Positions 1 to 7,080 of a stretch of 8,678 nucleotides of DNA are shown in pieces. The DNA lies in contig CAZFME010000095.1 in assembly GCA_964520055.1 (NCBI GenBank), positions 1-8,678 on the forward strand, in the 5' to 3' direction. Position numbers and translations under genes: made by a program. The stretch comes from DUNY01 sp964520055. Its GTDB lineage: Bacteria > Bacillota > Thermosediminibacteria > Thermosediminibacterales > Tepidanaerobacteraceae. A model generated the notes under the pieces. That model was not told the origin of the DNA and did no database searches. It was given only the letters and a program-made list of their open reading frames with translations. Positions within the stretch are counted from its first letter, which is position 1. The number at the start of each line of letters is the position of its first letter.

Positions 1-1
1 A

Positions 2-1648
2 GAGATAAAGAATTTAATAGGTCTTAAAAATCCACTGGAAGTCATAACAGGGTTTGACAGGCCAAATCTGTTTTACCAAGTTGCAAAACCCAGCAACAAG
101 TTATCATACTTACTAAACTACCTAAAAAACAATTATGTCAATGACTCCGGAATAATATACTGTGCCACCAGAAAAATCGTAGAATCTCTAGCAAACAAAC
201 TCAATAGTTATGGCATTTCGGCTGTCGGATATCACGGAGGGATGAGCTCTAATATCAGGCAAAAAAATCAAGATGATTTCATGCTTGATAGGACCAGGAT
301 AATCGTTGCCACAAATGCCTTTGGCATGGGAATAGACAAGCCTGACATAAGATTTGTGATTCATTACAATATGCCTAAAAATATGGAGGCTTATTATCAG
401 GAGGCCGGCAGAGCAGGCCGTGACGGCGAAAAAAGTGACTGTATTTTAATGTATTCACCTGCCGATATAGTAAAGCAAAAGATTCTAATTCAAAGCGAAA
501 ACCTTTCTCCTGATCGGGAGACGGCCATGTATGAAAATCTCCAGTACCTGGTGGACTATTGCCATACCGATGATTGCCTCAGAAACAAGATACTAATCTA
601 TTTCGGTGAAGATGCTCGAGAAAAGAATTGTAACAATTGCAGCAGCTGCCTGGATCAATCGGAAAGAGTGGACGTAACCATAGAAGCTCAAAAAATATTA
701 TCGTGCATATACAGAGTGAATCAAAGCTATGGGGTAAATACCGTTATACAGGTTCTGAGAGGCTCGAAGAATAAAAAGGTATTGAAATGGGGTTTAGATA
801 AAACTTCGACTTATGGAATTATGCAAGAATACAGTAATGATGCAATCAAAGAAATGATAATGACATTGATTTCACAAGGGTATATTCACATAACTGCCGA
901 TAAATTCCCCGTCCTAAAACTCACCGATATGTCTTGGGAAATATTAAAAGGCAAGGTGAAATTCTATCATAAAAAAGATTTGCTGCTAAAATCAAAAACA
1001 TCTAAGACGGCAAATGGATTATCTCCGGTTCCAATCAATGAAAACTTTGATAAAGAGCTATTTGAGCGACTTAGAGAGCTAAGGCATACAATAGCCCAAG
1101 AAAAAGACCTTCCACCCTACATAATTTTCCACGATTCCAGTTTAAAGGAAATGGCTGCATATATGCCGCAAAATCAAGAAGAATTTTTCAAAATAAAAGG
1201 TGTAGGCCGGAAAAAATACGAAAGCTATGGTGAAGAATTTATTAATCTGATAAATGAATACATCCGAGAAGAGGATTTGGATATCAGTGAGATTAGGCGA
1301 CAGTTAATAAATAGTACAATAACTGCTAGTTCAATAGACAGACTGCAGAATACTAATATTGACCGCTATGAACAGACTTACAACTGCTATCTTAAGGGTT
1401 TTTCCTTAAAAGAAATAGCACAGCAAAGAAATCTCGCAGAAAACACCATAATTAATCACCTGGGAAGATGTGAAAAAGAAGGCAAAACCATTGATTGGTC
1501 AAGGTTTATTGACCCGGAAAAGGAAAACAAGATTTTGGGTGTAATTGAGAAAGTGGGTAAGGAAAGATTAAAACCAATCAAAGAGGCATTGCCAGGTGAA
1601 ATCAGCTATGAGGACATAAGATTGGTGATATGCAAGTGTTTACATTAG
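2..1648 (+). CDS. recQ: ATP-dependent DNA helicase RecQ, 3' part (5' end outside window)
   Basis: This is a 3'-5' superfamily 2 helicase that unwinds forked and recombination DNA. The reading frame is open from the first bases, so the gene starts upstream and 548 residues are visible here. The amino-terminal ATPase lobe (Walker A, DEAH box) is missing from the window. Seen in order, numbered from the first visible codon: FDRPNL and IIYCATR (motif IV region, about 18-57), VATNAFGMGIDKPD (motif V, about 102-115) and YYQEAGRAGRDG (motif VI, 131-142). Four zinc-ligand cysteines follow at about 192, 210, 213 and 216. An RQC winged-helix region lies at about 230-330 and an HRDC domain at about 350-420, containing FKIKGVGRKKYE. 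The tail (about 460-545, SLKEIAQQRNLAENTIINHL) resembles the helix-turn-helix domain at the end of many Firmicutes RecQ proteins. No clear terminator follows the stop. Confidence 0.95.
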   Translation, partial: EIKNLIGLKNPLEVITGFDRPNLFYQVAKPSNKLSYLLNYLKNNYVNDSGIIYCATRKIVESLANKLNSYGISAVGYHGGMSSNIRQKNQDDFMLDRTRIIVATNAFGMGIDKPDIRFVIHYNMPKNMEAYYQEAGRAGRDGEKSDCILMYSPADIVKQKILIQSENLSPDRETAMYENLQYLVDYCHTDDCLRNKILIYFGEDAREKNCNNCSSCLDQSERVDVTIEAQKILSCIYRVNQSYGVNTVIQVLRGSKNKKVLKWGLDKTSTYGIMQEYSNDAIKEMIMTLISQGYIHITADKFPVLKLTDMSWEILKGKVKFYHKKDLLLKSKTSKTANGLSPVPINENFDKELFERLRELRHTIAQEKDLPPYIIFHDSSLKEMAAYMPQNQEEFFKIKGVGRKKYESYGEEFINLINEYIREEDLDISEIRRQLINSTITASSIDRLQNTNIDRYEQTYNCYLKGFSLKEIAQQRNLAENTIINHLGRCEKEGKTIDWSRFIDPEKENKILGVIEKVGKERLKPIKEALPGEISYEDIRLVICKCLH

Positions 1649-1699
1649 TATCTACGTGCCTGTTTACTGCACTGTATTTGGAAGCCAAGAAGGTTCTGC

Positions 1700-2146
1700 A
1701 TGCGGTACAACCTACGATATCGCGGAAGACCTTCATTTAAGGAAAAAGCAGGTATCATAAGCGGCACTCATGTTTTTTCAAGGCAAAAGCTGTCGACTCT
1801 GTCAGAATATTATGTTGGTGAAGGGCAAGCCAGTGCAATATTAATACATCCAAGTAATAAGTTTTTGTTTGCATCGAATAGGATAAATGACAGTGTCACA
1901 GTTTATTCAGTGGATGAGCAAACCGGCTACCTCAGATATATAAGCAAAACTTCATGTCTAGGGAAGACACCGAGGTTCATGACATTTGATACAACGGGGT
2001 CACAGCTGATTGTAGCGAATGAAGACAGTGACAGTATTCAAGTGTTCAACATAGACCCAAATAATGGCGAATTGGTTTTTTCCGGTCAAACGATTAAAAC
2101 TGAAAGCCCTGTATGTATAATTTTTAAATCAAATGATGCTAATTAG
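1700..2146 (+). pseudogene. C-terminal remnant of a beta-propeller lactonase (6-phosphogluconolactonase-like)
   Basis: The frame encodes about 130 residues that resemble the end of lactonase-family seven-bladed propellers (YbhE/Pgl type). Those enzymes hydrolyse 6-phosphogluconolactone or similar sugar lactones and are usually about 340-350 residues long. Recognisable blade motifs are AILIHPSNKFLFASNR, DSVTVYSVDEQTGYL, GKTPRFMTFDTTG, ANEDSDSIQVFNIDPNNG and the family ending SPVCIIF. Similarity starts near base 1755. The residues before that (MRYNLRYRGRPSF) do not look like lactonase, and the earlier blades are absent from all three forward frames upstream, where recQ ends at 1648. A weak Shine-Dalgarno (AAGG, 1688-1691) precedes the ATG. 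A partial propeller is unlikely to fold, so I call it a gene remnant; expression as a short protein cannot be excluded. Confidence 0.75.
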
Positions 2147-2160
2147 TTCCTCCTGAAAAT

Positions 2161-2179
2161 TTCCCCAGCCTGCTGGGAA
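2161..2179 (+). terminator. Weak hairpin after the lactonase remnant
   Basis: CCCAG (2164-2168) and CTGGG (2173-2177) pair around a four-base loop. Two outer T-A pairs (2161-2162 with 2178-2179) can extend the stem past one bulged C. Only a short T run (CTTT) follows, so this is at best a weak intrinsic terminator for the recQ/lactonase transcript ahead of acnA. Confidence 0.3.
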
Positions 2180-2241
2180 TCTTTAAGGTAGATAAAAACC
2201 AACGAAAGAATATCTTTATCTTTATTATTTGAGGTGAGAGA

Positions 2242-4173
2242 ATGGGATTGACATTAACTGAAAAAATCATAGCAGAAGCATTGGTTGATGGCCAACTTTT
2301 GCGGGGAACCAGAATAGGGATAAAGGCTGATCAAACGTTGACACATGATTTGAATGGCGTTATGTCTTATCTAGTTTTGGAAGCGATTGGCTTGAAGCAG
2401 AAAAAGGTAGATTTGGCAGTTCAATATATTGACCATAATATGCTTCAATCTGATTATAAAAATGCTGATGACCATAACTTTATTATGGATATGACTTCTA
2501 AACTTGGGATTATAACTGCACGGAGTGGAAGTGGAATCTGCCATCATCTACATCTTGAACATTTCGCTGCGCCGGGGAAGGTCTTGATTGGCGGAGACTC
2601 ACATACCGTAGCCGCTGGTGGTATTGGCTCTTTTTCTATAGGCGTCGGGGGTTTTGACAATGCAATGGCAATCGCAGGAGAGCCGTTTTATTTTACAATG
2701 CCCAAAATTGTAAACGTTATATTGACTGGTAAACTGAAACCTTTTGTATCTGCAAAGAATATTATTTTAGAGCTTCTGAGAAGGGTTAGTGTCAAAGGTG
2801 GACTTGGAAAGGTTTTTGAGTATAGCGGTGAGGGAATTAGTACACTGAATGTGGCTGAAAGGTCTTCAATAGCCAACATGGGTACTGAAACAGGAGCAAC
2901 TTCATCAGTTTTTCCAAGTGATGAAAACACCCGAAAATGGCTAAAAGCTTTTGGGAGAGAATGTGATTACTTGCCGTTAAAAGCTGATCCGGATGCAATC
3001 TATGATGAGGTTATTGAAATAAATCTCAGTGAATTGGAGCCTCTGATCGCATTACCTCCACAACCCGACAAAGTAGTAAAAGTGAAAGAAGTAGCGGGAC
3101 TAAAAGTTGATCAGGTTATGATTGGCTCTTGCACGAACACATCTGTTCAGGACTTACTTAGCGTGGCTAATATCCTGGATGGCGAAACAGTTCATCGTGA
3201 TGTTGAATTAGGCATATACCCTTCAACTAGAACAGTAGTTAGAGAGATTGTACAAAGGGGTGCTTATGATAAACTAATTGCTTCAGGTGCGAGGTTTTTT
3301 GAACCGGTTTGTGGAGGTTGCAATGGCTGTGGTTTTGCGCCACCAAGCAATGGTGTTTCTCTAAGAACCGGACCCAGGAATTTCAAAGGCAGATCAGGAA
3401 CAGCGTCAGACCAGGTTTACTTGGTTGCGCCTGAAACTGCTGCAGCATCTGCAATAATGGGGAGAATCACTGATCCGAGAGAATTAAAAAAATCATACTT
3501 TGAGTTTGAAGTACCGGAGAAATACATTAAAGACAACAGCATTTTTATTATGCCTGAAAACAAGCTAGATTCAGAAGTACGTAAAGGTCCTAATATCAAA
3601 CCAATTCCCGAGTTTTGCGAAATGCCGGAATCCATGGAAGCACCGGTTATCCTTAAGTTGGATGATGATGTTTCGACAGACTTCATATGTCCTGCAGGTG
3701 CGCTTTACCTGCCAATACGATCCAACATTCCGGAAATTTCAAAGCATTCTTTTAGAGTGGTCGATCCTACGTTCTATCAGAGAGCAGTTGATGCAAAGAC
3801 ATCTATTATTGTAGCAGGACATAATTATGGGCAAGGATCAAGCCGTGAACAGGCGGCCATTATACCAAGATACCTCGGTATCAATGTGGTTATAGCCAAG
3901 AGTTTTGCACGAATCCATTTGACTAATATGGTCAATTGGGGAATATTGCCACTTGTTTTTATCAATGAGGATGATTATGAAGTTATTTCTCAGGGCGACC
4001 TTATTAGAATTGAAAGCTTTGATCTTAAAGAGGGCCAAGAAATCGTTGTTCACAATGTTACGAGAGGAGAGAGCTATCATTTAAAAAGTCCATTGTTCCA
4101 AAAAGATTTGGATGCCATTAGACAGGGTGGGGTTGTAAATGTGCTTAAAAAGAAAAATAAATCGTATCAATGA
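2242..4173 (+). CDS. acnA: Aconitate hydratase, monomeric bacterial ~640-residue type
   Basis: This cytoplasmic 4Fe-4S enzyme interconverts citrate and isocitrate through cis-aconitate. The 643-residue length matches the shorter bacterial aconitase group rather than the ~900-residue AcnA/IRP type, so the symbol is generic. The ATG follows GAGGTGAG with good spacing. Visible motifs are GGDSHT (117-122, active-site Asp-Ser-His), GSCTNT (295-300) with cluster Cys297, CGGCNGCG (357-364) with cluster Cys360 and Cys363, SLRTGPRNFKGRSG (373-386), and YLVAPETAAASA (393-404). The swivel domain at the C-terminus carries GQGSSREQAA (530-539) and SFARIH (554-559). All key residues are present, so the enzyme should be active. 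It stands alone, without adjacent citrate synthase or isocitrate dehydrogenase. A TATAAT at 2116-2121, inside the lactonase remnant, could be its -10 element, but no convincing -35 accompanies it. Confidence 0.95.
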   Translation: MGLTLTEKIIAEALVDGQLLRGTRIGIKADQTLTHDLNGVMSYLVLEAIGLKQKKVDLAVQYIDHNMLQSDYKNADDHNFIMDMTSKLGIITARSGSGICHHLHLEHFAAPGKVLIGGDSHTVAAGGIGSFSIGVGGFDNAMAIAGEPFYFTMPKIVNVILTGKLKPFVSAKNIILELLRRVSVKGGLGKVFEYSGEGISTLNVAERSSIANMGTETGATSSVFPSDENTRKWLKAFGRECDYLPLKADPDAIYDEVIEINLSELEPLIALPPQPDKVVKVKEVAGLKVDQVMIGSCTNTSVQDLLSVANILDGETVHRDVELGIYPSTRTVVREIVQRGAYDKLIASGARFFEPVCGGCNGCGFAPPSNGVSLRTGPRNFKGRSGTASDQVYLVAPETAAASAIMGRITDPRELKKSYFEFEVPEKYIKDNSIFIMPENKLDSEVRKGPNIKPIPEFCEMPESMEAPVILKLDDDVSTDFICPAGALYLPIRSNIPEISKHSFRVVDPTFYQRAVDAKTSIIVAGHNYGQGSSREQAAIIPRYLGINVVIAKSFARIHLTNMVNWGILPLVFINEDDYEVISQGDLIRIESFDLKEGQEIVVHNVTRGESYHLKSPLFQKDLDAIRQGGVVNVLKKKNKSYQ

Positions 4174-4194
4174 TTTTAACTGGGATTAATTTTT

Positions 4195-4230
4195 ATGACA
4201 AAGAAACGTCCCCGTATCATCCCCTACAAC
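4195..4230. repeat. Degenerate copy of a clostridial-type short repeat
   Basis: The stretch contains ACAAAGAAACGTCCCCGT followed shortly by CCCCTACA. It looks like the family of short dispersed repeats with a core near GACAAAGAACCGTCCC that I recall from many Clostridia intergenic regions. The core is also similar to the left end of the GC-rich element at 6864-7045, which has TCAAAGACCGTCCCTACA. Only one degenerate copy is seen here, with imperfect ends and no gene inside. The family assignment rests on memory. Confidence 0.35.
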
Positions 4231-4329
4231 CTTTAACAACTATATGTTAAGAAAAGATCTATAGTTTAATATAGTGCTAGAAAAATAATTCAAGAGCATG
4301 AATCGTTCTGTTTAATAATAATAAAATGC

Positions 4330-4372
4330 GAGACCAATCTGCTATTATATGAGAAGATTGGTCTCTTTATTT
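4330..4372. terminator. Bidirectional intrinsic terminator between acnA and gap
   Basis: GAGACCAATCT (4330-4340) pairs perfectly with AGATTGGTCTC (4355-4365) around a 14-base loop. On the plus strand TTTATTTTT follows the stem directly, ending acnA transcripts. On the minus strand the stem starts about 28 bases past the gap stop codon and is followed by a T-rich run, so the same hairpin can end the convergent gap transcript. Confidence 0.85.
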
Positions 4373-4392
4373 TTCTGTTGTATTTATTTTTA

Positions 4393-5436
4393 TTAAGAAC
4401 CTACGACTGCTTTAAGCTCCTGCTTTTCTTGACACACATCATAGATGTATTTTGCCATTTCAAATACCCTTGCTGCATAGCCGTATTCATTATCATACCA
4501 AGCCATTACCTTTACCACCTTACCGTCAATGACAATTGTCGACAGACCGTCCACTATGGATGAGCGGGAATCTCGAACCAAGTCTCGAGATACTACGGGG
4601 TCTTCAGTATATCCCAATACTCCTCTCAACGTTCCATTAGAAACCTTTTTGAAAAGTTGATTTACTTCTTCTTTTGTAGTAGATTTATTAACATTGGCTA
4701 CAAAATCCACTACCGATACGGCCTCTGTTGGGACACGAAAGGCACTTCCGTTTAACTTTCCTGCAAGATGGGGTATTATGGAGCCTATGGCTTTAGCCGC
4801 CCCTGTAGTCGTAGGGATGATCGAAAGGGCTGCACCTCTGGCCCGCCGCAAATCTTTATGAGGTTTATCTATCAGCTGTTGATCGGAGGTATAGGAATGA
4901 ATAGTCGATAATGAGCCGTTTTTGATCCAGAGGTTTTCATCAATGACTTTTACCAAGGGAGCAAGGCAGTTAGTAGTACATGAAGCGGAAGAGATTATGT
5001 AATCTTTTTCAGGCTCGAACGTATCTTCGTTTACTCCCATAATCATGGTATTGTCAACACCATCACCTGGAGCGGTAATGATAACTCGCTTTGCACCGGC
5101 TTTCAAATGTTTTAGCGCATCTTCTTTTCTCCTGAACTTACCAGTGGCCTCTATTACAATATCCAAATCTAGCTTTTCCCAGGGCAGTTTTTCAGGATCC
5201 CTTTCAGAAAAAAATCGAATAGGTTTTCCGTCTATTATTATGGTGTCATCGGTGGAATCTACACTATGGTTTAAGACACCGTATATGGAATCATATTTAA
5301 AAAGATGTGCATGGGCTTTAGGACCGCTGGTGCTGTTGAGTGCAACAATGTCCATTTGGTCTTGGTTTTCCAACCATATTCTCAATATGTTTTTTCCTAT
5401 TCGGCCAAAGCCATTAATGGCAACCTTGGGTTTCAT
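4393..5436 (-). CDS. gap: Glyceraldehyde-3-phosphate dehydrogenase, type I, with altered cofactor site
   Basis: The enzyme interconverts glyceraldehyde-3-phosphate and 1,3-bisphosphoglycerate in cytoplasmic glycolysis or gluconeogenesis. It has 347 residues, normal for the family. Visible motifs are the Rossmann loop INGFGRIG (7-14), SASCTTNCLAP (150-160) with catalytic Cys153, STIHSYTSDQ (177-186) with His180, PHKDLRRAR (192-200), and WYDNEYGY (313-320). I chose the ATG at 5436 over one at 5466 because AGGAG (5448-5452) lies just before it, and the promoter places the transcript start at about 5468, leaving no leader for the upstream ATG. After the second strand the protein reads ALNSTSGPKAH where glycolytic NAD enzymes read VNDLTD, so the NAD-selecting Asp is replaced by Ser35. 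It has no pgk or tpi neighbour, unlike many glycolytic gap genes. A biosynthetic or NADP-accepting role is inferred. Confidence 0.93.
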   Translation of the reverse strand: MKPKVAINGFGRIGKNILRIWLENQDQMDIVALNSTSGPKAHAHLFKYDSIYGVLNHSVDSTDDTIIIDGKPIRFFSERDPEKLPWEKLDLDIVIEATGKFRRKEDALKHLKAGAKRVIITAPGDGVDNTMIMGVNEDTFEPEKDYIISSASCTTNCLAPLVKVIDENLWIKNGSLSTIHSYTSDQQLIDKPHKDLRRARGAALSIIPTTTGAAKAIGSIIPHLAGKLNGSAFRVPTEAVSVVDFVANVNKSTTKEEVNQLFKKVSNGTLRGVLGYTEDPVVSRDLVRDSRSSIVDGLSTIVIDGKVVKVMAWYDNEYGYAARVFEMAKYIYDVCQEKQELKAVVGS

Positions 5437-5447
5437 ATATAACTCGT

Positions 5448-5452
5448 CTCCT
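5448..5452 (-). promoter_or_regulatory. Ribosome binding site deciding the gap start
   Basis: On the minus strand AAAAGGAGA precedes the ATG at 5436 by a normal distance. This selects that start over the in-frame ATG ten codons upstream. Confidence 0.85.
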
Positions 5453-5474
5453 TTTAGAATTTTCATCAGTTAAT

Positions 5475-5503
5475 ATTATAGCACATTTAATATAAAAGTG
5501 CTA
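5475..5503 (-). promoter_or_regulatory. gap promoter: extended -10 with an overlapping palindromic operator candidate
   Basis: On the minus strand TGCTATAAT gives a perfect extended -10 (hexamer at 5475-5480). No good -35 is seen at 17 bp, which an extended -10 can tolerate. A 25-bp imperfect palindrome (5479-5503) covers the spacer and the -35 position. Its outer arms are TAGCAC and GTGCTA, and its inner arms are TTTA and TAAA. A protein bound there would block RNA polymerase, so it is a likely repressor site, although no regulator gene is adjacent. The predicted transcript start is near 5468. Confidence 0.65.
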
Positions 5504-5735
5504 CACAATTGGGGTAAAAAAGGAAATAATACATATTAAAGAATTTACATAGGCTATACATATGACTTGTGCTTTAAGTGCATGAAGGGGAGTGGGTATA
5601 TATTCATTTGTTTAATGTGCATAGAAATAGATCAACATATTTATAAACATTAGGGGGTAAAAACATTTATTAGCATTTTCGTTTCTTCTAATAATCGGAC
5701 TTATATGTTAAAATTATATGTAAATTGAAATAGTA
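5504..5735. other. AT-rich spacer between the divergent gap and jet transcription units
   Basis: I find no gene, RNA gene or strong hairpin here. Two short sites resemble halves of the gap palindrome: GTGCTTTAAGTGCA at 5569-5582 and TTTAATGTGCAT at 5611-5622. The open frames are all short and lack a credible ribosome binding site. Confidence 0.5.
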
Positions 5736-5738
5736 TTG

Positions 5739-5768
5739 TTGTTATCGATAAAAAAAGATTGTTATAAA
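5739..5768 (+). promoter_or_regulatory. Predicted sigma-A promoter of the jet operon
   Basis: TTGTTA (5739-5744, four of six consensus bases) and TATAAA (5763-5768, five of six) are separated by 18 bp. The predicted start point is near 5775, about 40 bases ahead of the jetD ATG. Confidence 0.6.
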
Positions 5769-5787
5769 ATGACAGAAAAGTCATTTT
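5766..5787. promoter_or_regulatory. Perfect palindrome over the jet operon start point (operator candidate)
   Basis: AAAATGAC (5766-5773) and GTCATTTT (5780-5787) are exact inverted repeats with a six-base spacer, AGAAAA. The left arm overlaps the -10 hexamer. With transcription starting near 5775, most of the left arm would not be in the RNA. A DNA-binding dimer site therefore fits better than an RNA hairpin or terminator. The regulator is not encoded in this window. Confidence 0.6.
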
Positions 5788-5815
5788 GCGAATCGTAAAA
5801 ATAGGAAGGGAAATT

Positions 5816-6916
5816 ATGTACAAGCCCATAAAGGTTTTTTTGAATTCCCATAAACAAAAAAACAGAAAAAGCTTTTATTTGGATGATCTTGAAAAGTTCC
5901 TATTGGAAAAATCCGGTGGATTCTCGAACTACCATCAAAAGGGCGGATATTACAGCTTATATGAGGGGCTGGAAAGGCTCTCACAAGAAGGATACATAAA
6001 ACCTATGAAGACCGTGGGATACAATGGCAAATATCCACCCTTAAAGCTTCGATGGTCTATTATGGAAGATGAGATTGCTCCAAGATGGAAGAGTGAAGAC
6101 ATCCTAAGACTGTCCGACTTGCTGGATTTTAGTACATACATTAAGCACCCGGACCTTCAAACCGACAGAGAGTGGAAGTTTATTTTGCGAATATATGAGT
6201 TTTTACGGAACAGGGACCGGCGAGAATGGGGCAGTTGCGAGGAAAGATGTTTGGAGCTCTTTGATAATGAGAAGTTTTTAGACCCCAAGGAAGAAAAGGA
6301 TAATGGAGTGCTCAAACGATTAAAATTGTCTTATGACGATCTAAAAATGAAAAAATACGGTCAAATGTTTGTATATTGGAATCGTGGTGTAAGACAGATT
6401 GAAACAGCCATCATATTGGAAAACCACTCTACTTTCTTCTCATATAAAAGGGCGGCCATGGAGGGGTATGACATATTCGGGATTTGCCCTGATGCCATAA
6501 TTTACGGTCAGGGCAAGGATATAATAAGCAGCTTTTCTTTTATACACGAAATTGCCGATGCTGAAAGGATAAAAGTTTTTTACTTTGGGGATATCGACCC
6601 GGAAGGTTATATGATTTATAAATCCCTAAAAGAAGCATATAATTCCGTCAATATTTCACTTCAATTAGCTGCCTACAAAAAGCTGTTAGATTTCGGTAAA
6701 TCTCATCCAATCAAAAAGGCCCAGAATAAAAATATTGAGAACTTGAATTTTGTTACAAATGAGTTTGCTGCAAACAATTATCATGAGGTGGCTGAAAATC
6801 TGAAAAGACTGTGGGATGCAAATCGAAGAATTCCACAGGAGTTTATCACTTATGAATATCTAAGGCGGTCAAAGACCGTCCCTACAAGGGATAAACGTAG
6901 CATGGGCAGCGTGTAG
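5816..6916 (+). CDS. jetD: Wadjet-type defence nuclease JetD (toprim-like, DUF2220 family)
   Basis: JetD is the nuclease of Wadjet systems. It cuts small circular DNA after the JetABC loop extruder has recognised it. The protein has 366 residues from the ATG at 5816, which follows AGGAAGGG; a TTG at 5786 in frame has no such site and lies in the promoter palindrome. The N-terminal part (about 15-85) looks winged-helix-like (YYSLYEGLERLSQEGYI). The C-terminal half carries the toprim-like core: AIILENHSTFF with Glu202-Asn203, IIYGQGKDI (228-236), and VFYFGDIDPEGYMIY (254-268) with the metal-binding pair Asp259 and Asp261. RRIPQEFITYEYL (337-349) resembles the normal family ending. The last 17 residues are encoded by a GC-rich repeat element and are probably not original. 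It is the first gene of the operon; jetA follows 164 bp later. Assignment to DUF2220/JetD rests on motif recognition. Confidence 0.85.
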   Translation: MYKPIKVFLNSHKQKNRKSFYLDDLEKFLLEKSGGFSNYHQKGGYYSLYEGLERLSQEGYIKPMKTVGYNGKYPPLKLRWSIMEDEIAPRWKSEDILRLSDLLDFSTYIKHPDLQTDREWKFILRIYEFLRNRDRREWGSCEERCLELFDNEKFLDPKEEKDNGVLKRLKLSYDDLKMKKYGQMFVYWNRGVRQIETAIILENHSTFFSYKRAAMEGYDIFGICPDAIIYGQGKDIISSFSFIHEIADAERIKVFYFGDIDPEGYMIYKSLKEAYNSVNISLQLAAYKKLLDFGKSHPIKKAQNKNIENLNFVTNEFAANNYHEVAENLKRLWDANRRIPQEFITYEYLRRSKTVPTRDKRSMGSV

Positions 6917-7045
6917 GACGCACGCTGACGGGCACACGGCAGGACGCCAAATAGCCGCAAGCCCTACGCAGCACAGGACACTGAATCGCCCGCAACTACC
7001 TGTGCAGCGTGGGACCATGTAGGGAACGGCCCCTGTGCCGTTCCG
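6864..7045. repeat. GC-rich MITE-like element overlapping the end of jetD
   Basis: This ~180-bp block is clearly richer in G+C than its flanks and is full of short inverted repeats. The ends are imperfect inverted repeats: CCGTCCCTACA at 6876-6886 faces TGTAGGGAACGG at 7018-7029, with one base extra on the right. Each end also carries its own hairpin: CGGTC/GACCG at 6866-6878 and GGAACGGC/GCCGTTCC at 7023-7044. Internal pairs are CAGCGTG/CACGCTG (6907-6927) and GCACAGG/CCTGTGC (6971-7005). GCAGCGTG occurs twice as a direct repeat (6906, 7004). There is no open frame with protein character, so it is a non-autonomous element or REP-like composite. The exact ends and a target duplication are not certain. 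No T run follows any hairpin, so it is not an obvious terminator. Confidence 0.6.
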
Positions 7046-7080
7046 AATAACTAATACATCAAATTTCAAGGTGAGCGAAA

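Noticed and set aside
1629..1760. A 44-codon open frame overlapping the recQ end (contains CTVFGSQEGSACGTTYDI)
   Set aside because: It has no ATG start and no homology I recognise, does not look like the missing lactonase blades, and ends at a stop inside the remnant.
2688..4080. Three antisense open frames within acnA
   Set aside because: They have low-complexity, Ser/Leu-rich translations with no family character, opposite a fully conserved aconitase.
4378..4563. Small plus-strand frame opposite the gap 3' end
   Set aside because: It is a shadow of gap that begins in the terminator T-rich run, with no ribosome binding site.
5437..5466. Upstream ATG for gap at 5466
   Set aside because: The predicted transcript start is only about two bases before it, and the Shine-Dalgarno lies downstream of it, in front of the ATG at 5436.
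5786..5815. TTG start ten codons upstream of the jetD ATG
   Set aside because: It has no ribosome binding site and lies within the promoter palindrome, while AGGAAGGG sits just before the ATG at 5816.
6864..7045. CRISPR array or structured RNA gene
   Set aside because: The internal repeats are inverted and irregular, without equal spacers. I see no known riboswitch or RNA consensus, and the left end lies within jetD coding sequence.
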